From the NCBI GenBank assembly GCA_964581385.1, contig CAZOOK010000080.1:1-8860 (forward strand): a DNA stretch of 8,860 nucleotides. The letters run 5' to 3'. Origin of the DNA: CAZOOK01 sp964581385. Its GTDB lineage: Bacteria; Pseudomonadota; Gammaproteobacteria; Nevskiales; Nevskiaceae. Of the stretch, positions 6,512 through 8,860 are shown one piece after another. Numbering within the stretch: position 1 is the stretch's first letter; every line of letters begins with the position of its first letter. The position numbers and the translations under genes are program-made. The notes beneath the pieces were generated by a model, which searched no databases, was not told the DNA's origin, and saw nothing but the letters and a program-made list of their open reading frames with translations.

Positions 6512-7636
6512 ATGAACAAGGTCTGCATCAGCGGGACCGGGCTGTACACACCGCCATTGTCGATCAGCAACGATGAGCTGGTCGTCGCGTTTAACCGTTA
6601 CGTCGAGAAATTCAATGCTGACAACGCCACCGCGATCGCCGCAGGAACGGTCGAAGCGCTGAAGCCTTCCAGTACGGAGTTCATCGTCAAGGCCTCCGGC
6701 ATCCATTCGCGTCACGTCGTCGATCGCGATGGCGTGCTCGACCCTGAGCGGATGCGGCCGCGCATTCCACTACGCCGCGATGACGAGCCATCGCTGATGG
6801 CTGAAATGGGCCTGGCCGCCGCCCGCGAAGCGCTGGCGCGCGCGAATCGCTCGCCGGCGGACATCGGCATGGTCATCGTCGCCTGTTCGAACATGGAGCG
6901 TCCCTACCCCGCCATGGCCGTCGAGTTACAGCACTATCTGGGTGCCGGCGGATTCGCTTTCGACATGAACGTGGCCTGCGCATCGGCACCGTTCGCGCTG
7001 CAACTGGCCGCCGATGCAGTCGCATCCGGCTCGGTGCGCGCAGCACTGGTAGCGAATATCGAAGTCTGCACGGGACATCTCAATTTTCGCGACCGCGACT
7101 GCCATTTCATTTTCGGCGACGCCGCAACCGCGTTTGTCGTCGAGCCCGTCGCGTCCGCCAACGCCAAAGGCGCAGCGTTCGAGGTGCTGGGTACGCGGTT
7201 GTGCACGCAATTCTCCAGCAACATCCGCAATAACTACGGATACCTGAACAGTTCCGAACAACCGCTGCGGCCATGGAACGACGTGATCTTCCATCAGGAA
7301 GGCCGGAAGGTATTCAAGGAAGTGGTGCCGATTGCGTCCGAACTTATCGTCGGTCATTTGGGAGATCTCGGAATCTCGCCCAATTCGCTAAAACGTCTGT
7401 GGCTACACCAAGCCAATCTCGGCATGAATGAACTGATTGCCAAACGTGTGCTCGGTCGTGAACCCAACCGTGTCGAAGCACCCGTTATTCTCGATGAATA
7501 CGCAAATACCAGCTCTGCTGGCTCGGTGATCGCGTTCCACAAGCATCACGAGGATTTCGCCCGTGGCGATGTCGGCGTACTGTGCGCCTTCGGCGCCGGC
7601 TATTCCGTCGGCAGCGCTGTCCTGCGCCGGCTCTAG
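6512..7636 (+). CDS. KAS III-like beta-ketoacyl synthase (PA3286 type)
   Basis: A 374-residue thiolase-fold condensing enzyme. The catalytic triad of the FabH class is complete: Cys156 in DMNVACASAPF, His299 in LWLHQANLGMN and Asn332 in YANTSSAGSV; the C-terminus has the expected GAGYSVGSAVL. The N-terminal VCISGTGLYTPP, FIVKASGIHSRHV and NFRDRDCHFIFGDAATAF segments match, from memory, the FabH-like branch of Pseudomonas aeruginosa PA3286, which is reported to join octanoyl-CoA from beta-oxidation with malonyl-ACP. The branch differs from housekeeping FabH by an insert near residues 30-55 (FNADNATAIAAG) and a length near 370. I chose the ATG at 6512 because GGGGGA (6498-6503) is 8 bases before it; the open frame upstream to 6392 overlaps the hydrolase gene. 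No fabD, fabG or acp lies alongside. Its TAG merges with the first base of repeat copy A. Confidence 0.88.
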   Translation: MNKVCISGTGLYTPPLSISNDELVVAFNRYVEKFNADNATAIAAGTVEALKPSSTEFIVKASGIHSRHVVDRDGVLDPERMRPRIPLRRDDEPSLMAEMGLAAAREALARANRSPADIGMVIVACSNMERPYPAMAVELQHYLGAGGFAFDMNVACASAPFALQLAADAVASGSVRAALVANIEVCTGHLNFRDRDCHFIFGDAATAFVVEPVASANAKGAAFEVLGTRLCTQFSSNIRNNYGYLNSSEQPLRPWNDVIFHQEGRKVFKEVVPIASELIVGHLGDLGISPNSLKRLWLHQANLGMNELIAKRVLGREPNRVEAPVILDEYANTSSAGSVIAFHKHHEDFARGDVGVLCAFGAGYSVGSAVLRRL

Positions 7637-7744
7637 GGGCTGTTCACAATCACGTTGATTGCTGCGACGGAGGCCGTGTGGGCACAACGCAAGGAACGAG
7701 CGACGTGGTGTACTTGAAATACACAGGGAGCGAGAGACGCGGCG
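7636..7744 (+). repeat. Intergenic repeat, copy A
   Basis: A 109-bp unit that recurs at 8673-8782 in the same orientation. By eye the two differ by about nine substitutions and one indel (about 91% identity). It starts GGGGCTGTTCACAATCAC, the first G being the last base of the KAS III stop codon. The core, from GCAAGGAACGAGCGACGTGG to GAGACGCGGCG, is nearly unchanged between the copies. The central palindrome GTGTACTTGAAATACAC carries one mismatch. The outer right arm of the inverted repeat seen in copy B is missing at the expected place; a 10-base near-match, GCGTTGCGCC, occurs 12 bases further on (7756-7765). The unit could be a MITE or REP-like element; its open frames are probably not translated. 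Confidence 0.8.
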
Positions 7745-7913
7745 AACGCCATGTCGCGTTGCGCCTTCGCTCATGTGGAATCACCACACTTTGCTCGGCG
7801 CGCCAGAAGACCCGGCCACGGTGCCGCGAAGCGTGGGTGCAGGCACGGCCACCCCGACCCCGGCGCGCTTTTGGGCAGCAGCGTTGCGATCAAATCGTCA
7901 CCGATCCGCAACA
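7745..7913 (+). other. Spacer between repeat A and the phoB promoter
   Basis: No gene is supported. The phoB frame is open through here to about 7659, but the translation is arginine- and threonine-rich and unlike any response regulator. A small stem TGTGG (7774-7778) with CCACA (7784-7788) is visible. GC content is high up to about 7880 and then falls towards the promoter. Confidence 0.5.
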
Positions 7914-7947
7914 CTGTCAATTTTCTGTAACTTAGCGCCTATATATT
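7914..7947 (+). promoter_or_regulatory. Pho box and -10 element of phoB
   Basis: CTGTCAA (7914-7920) and CTGTAAC (7925-7931) are two direct half-sites separated by TTTT, matching the Pho box plan of CTGTCAT repeats with a 4-bp AT-rich spacer. A -10-like TATATT at 7942-7947 lies 10 bases after the box, the usual place when PhoB replaces a -35 element. The ATG is about 25 bases past the predicted start site. This supports positive autoregulation of phoB under phosphate limitation, as known for the family. Confidence 0.8.
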
Positions 7948-7976
7948 ACGAGTTGACTCCAATCACTCAATTGGGC

Positions 7977-8669
7977 ATGCCCGGCAAACGCGTTCTAGTC
8001 GTCGAGGATGAGACGGCTATTCGTGACATGTTGCGCTTTGCGCTGGAACGCGCGGAGTTCGGCGTGAGCGTCGCCGCCGATGTTGCTGCGGCGAGGCTTC
8101 GCATTGCGGCGCAGCGTCCGGACCTGATTTTGCTGGACTGGATGCTGCCCGGCATTTCGGGGGTGGATTACGCACGCGAGCTGAAGGCGGGCGGTACCAC
8201 CAAGGACATCCCCATCATCATGGTCACCGCGCGCAGCGAAGAAGAAGACACCATTCGCGGTCTCAACCTGGGTTGCGACGACTACGTCGCCAAACCGTTT
8301 TCGTTCCCCGAGCTCATGGCCCGCATCCACGCGGTGTTGCGGCGCACGGTGCCAGGGGGAGTTGAGGAAACGCTCGCGGTTTCCGGCCTGCAGGTGGATA
8401 CCGCCGGGCAGCGCGTGACTGCACGCGGCGAGCCTATCCACCTAGGTCCGACCGAGTACCGCCTGCTGTATTTTTTTATCAGCCATCCGGAACGGGTTTA
8501 CACGCGCGAGCAGGTCCTCGATCGTGTCTGGGGACAAAATGTGTATGTCGAGGAGCGAACAGTGGATGTTCACATACGGCGTCTGCGCAAAGCACTCGCC
8601 CCATACGGATATGACGCGATGATCCAAACGGTTCGTGGTACCGGATATCGCTTCTCGGAAAAAGCGTAA
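7977..8669 (+). CDS. phoB: Phosphate regulon response regulator PhoB
   Basis: A 230-residue OmpR/PhoB-class two-component regulator that, when phosphorylated by PhoR, binds Pho boxes and recruits sigma-70 polymerase at phosphate-starvation genes. The receiver domain (1-120) has the acidic pair in VVEDE (Glu10-Asp11), the phospho-acceptor Asp54 in LILLDWMLPG, Thr84 in MVTAR and Lys106 in YVAKPFS. The winged-helix output domain (about 130-228) has GPTEYRLL, the ERVYTREQVLDRVWG helix, the recognition helix VEERTVDVHIRRLRKAL and the hairpin QTVRGTGYRFS. The DWMLPG and GPTE/VYVEERTVDVHI blocks are the PhoB subtype signature. The start ATG at 7977 gives the usual family length; no clear Shine-Dalgarno precedes it, and a TTG two codons upstream is possible. 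It is flanked by two repeat copies. phoR, its usual partner, is not visible in the remaining 190 bases. Confidence 0.95.
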   Translation: MPGKRVLVVEDETAIRDMLRFALERAEFGVSVAADVAAARLRIAAQRPDLILLDWMLPGISGVDYARELKAGGTTKDIPIIMVTARSEEEDTIRGLNLGCDDYVAKPFSFPELMARIHAVLRRTVPGGVEETLAVSGLQVDTAGQRVTARGEPIHLGPTEYRLLYFFISHPERVYTREQVLDRVWGQNVYVEERTVDVHIRRLRKALAPYGYDAMIQTVRGTGYRFSEKA

Positions 8670-8672
8670 CCT

Positions 8673-8796
8673 GGGGTCTGTTGACAATCACTTTGATCGC
8701 TGCGACGGAGACCGTATGGGCACAGCGCAAGGAACGAGCGACGTGGTGTACTTGAAGTACACGAGGAGCGAGAGACGCGGCGCTGTGCCCATACGG
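8673..8796 (+). repeat. Intergenic repeat, copy B, with full inverted repeat
   Basis: The part 8673-8782 is the direct counterpart of copy A; the element extends to 8796. It begins GGGGTCTGTTGACAATCA, 3 bases after the phoB TAA. It contains a perfect 17-bp inverted repeat, arms 8712-8728 and 8780-8796 (right arm GCGCTGTGCCCATACGG). Inside is a second symmetric element, GTGTACTT (8746-8753) with AAGTACAC (8755-8762) around one G. Two imperfect direct repeats, GGAACGAGCGACGTGG (8731-8746) and GGAGCGAGAGACGCGG (8765-8780), flank that palindrome. There is no T-tract, so it is not a standard intrinsic terminator. There is no transposase gene; a non-autonomous mobile element or a REP-like structure is the best guess. 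Confidence 0.8.
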
Positions 8797-8860
8797 CCCC
8801 GTCCCATCGGCGCCGACACGGTGTTTGCGCAGCAATGGGTGCGGGAGGCGCCGAACCGGC
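8797..8860. other. Right edge, no supported gene
   Basis: The last 64 bases hold no start with a ribosome-binding site. A plus frame opening at the ATG at 8716 inside the repeat is still open at the edge, but its first residues (MGTAQGTSDVVYLKYT) are simply the translation of the repeat, so I do not treat it as a gene. phoR, or the next gene, would lie beyond. Confidence 0.5.

Noticed and set aside
7659..7976. In-frame N-terminal extension of phoB by 106 codons
   Set aside because: It would cover repeat A, the Pho box and the -10 element; PhoB proteins are near 230 residues and begin at the ATG at 7977.
8716..8860. Open frame running off the right edge, starting MGTAQGTSDVVYLKYT
   Set aside because: The frame is the translation of repeat copy B, and the same residues appear in a frame of copy A, so it is most likely repeat-derived and not a gene.

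Overview
The window is bacterial chromosome with high-GC, tightly packed genes on both strands. A PhoB that is nearly canonical in length and motifs, preceded by a Pho box, together with a PA3286-type ketoacyl synthase, suggests a gammaproteobacterium. Xanthomonadales or a neighbouring order is my best guess; this is inference from gene content, not from a marker gene. No rRNA, tRNA, CRISPR array or intact insertion sequence is visible.

Region 1 (1-2364, minus strand genes): a membrane-anchored TPR protein (238-1467), a possible 47-residue ORF ending just upstream of it (1472-1615), and a DUF1801 protein with a GTG start and a near-perfect Shine-Dalgarno (1948-2364). Parts of the TPR gene look clearly more AT-rich than the rest of the window, so this end may be accessory DNA.

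Region 2 (2365-4368): a plus-strand pair, an ArsR-type repressor followed by an SRPBCC/AHSA1 protein, runs from a compact promoter. A perfect 20-bp palindrome fills the -35/-10 spacer, and the predicted transcript starts at or next to the ATG. A 22-codon ORF after the pair may be the stub of a lost third gene. Converging on it is a minus-strand pair, a small serine alpha/beta-hydrolase and a DUF3293 protein, overlapping by 4 bases.

Region 3 (4369-7636, plus strand): a small three-helix membrane protein with a TTG start whose Shine-Dalgarno lies in a 9-bp hairpin, a membrane-anchored alpha/beta-hydrolase of 473 residues, and a KAS III-like enzyme with an intact Cys-His-Asn triad. The last two are 52 bp apart and may form an acyl-chain or lipid module.

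Region 4 (7636-8860): phoB with its own Pho box, flanked by two direct copies (about 91% identical by eye) of a structured ~110-bp repeat. Each copy begins at, or 3 bases after, a stop codon and points the same way as the gene before it. Copy B carries a perfect 17-bp inverted repeat around a second small palindrome; in copy A the outer right arm has decayed. phoR is not seen inside the window.

The strongest leads are the phoB-flanking repeat, the operator and leaderless arsR promoter, the hairpin-masked start of the small membrane protein, and the membrane hydrolase/KAS III pair.
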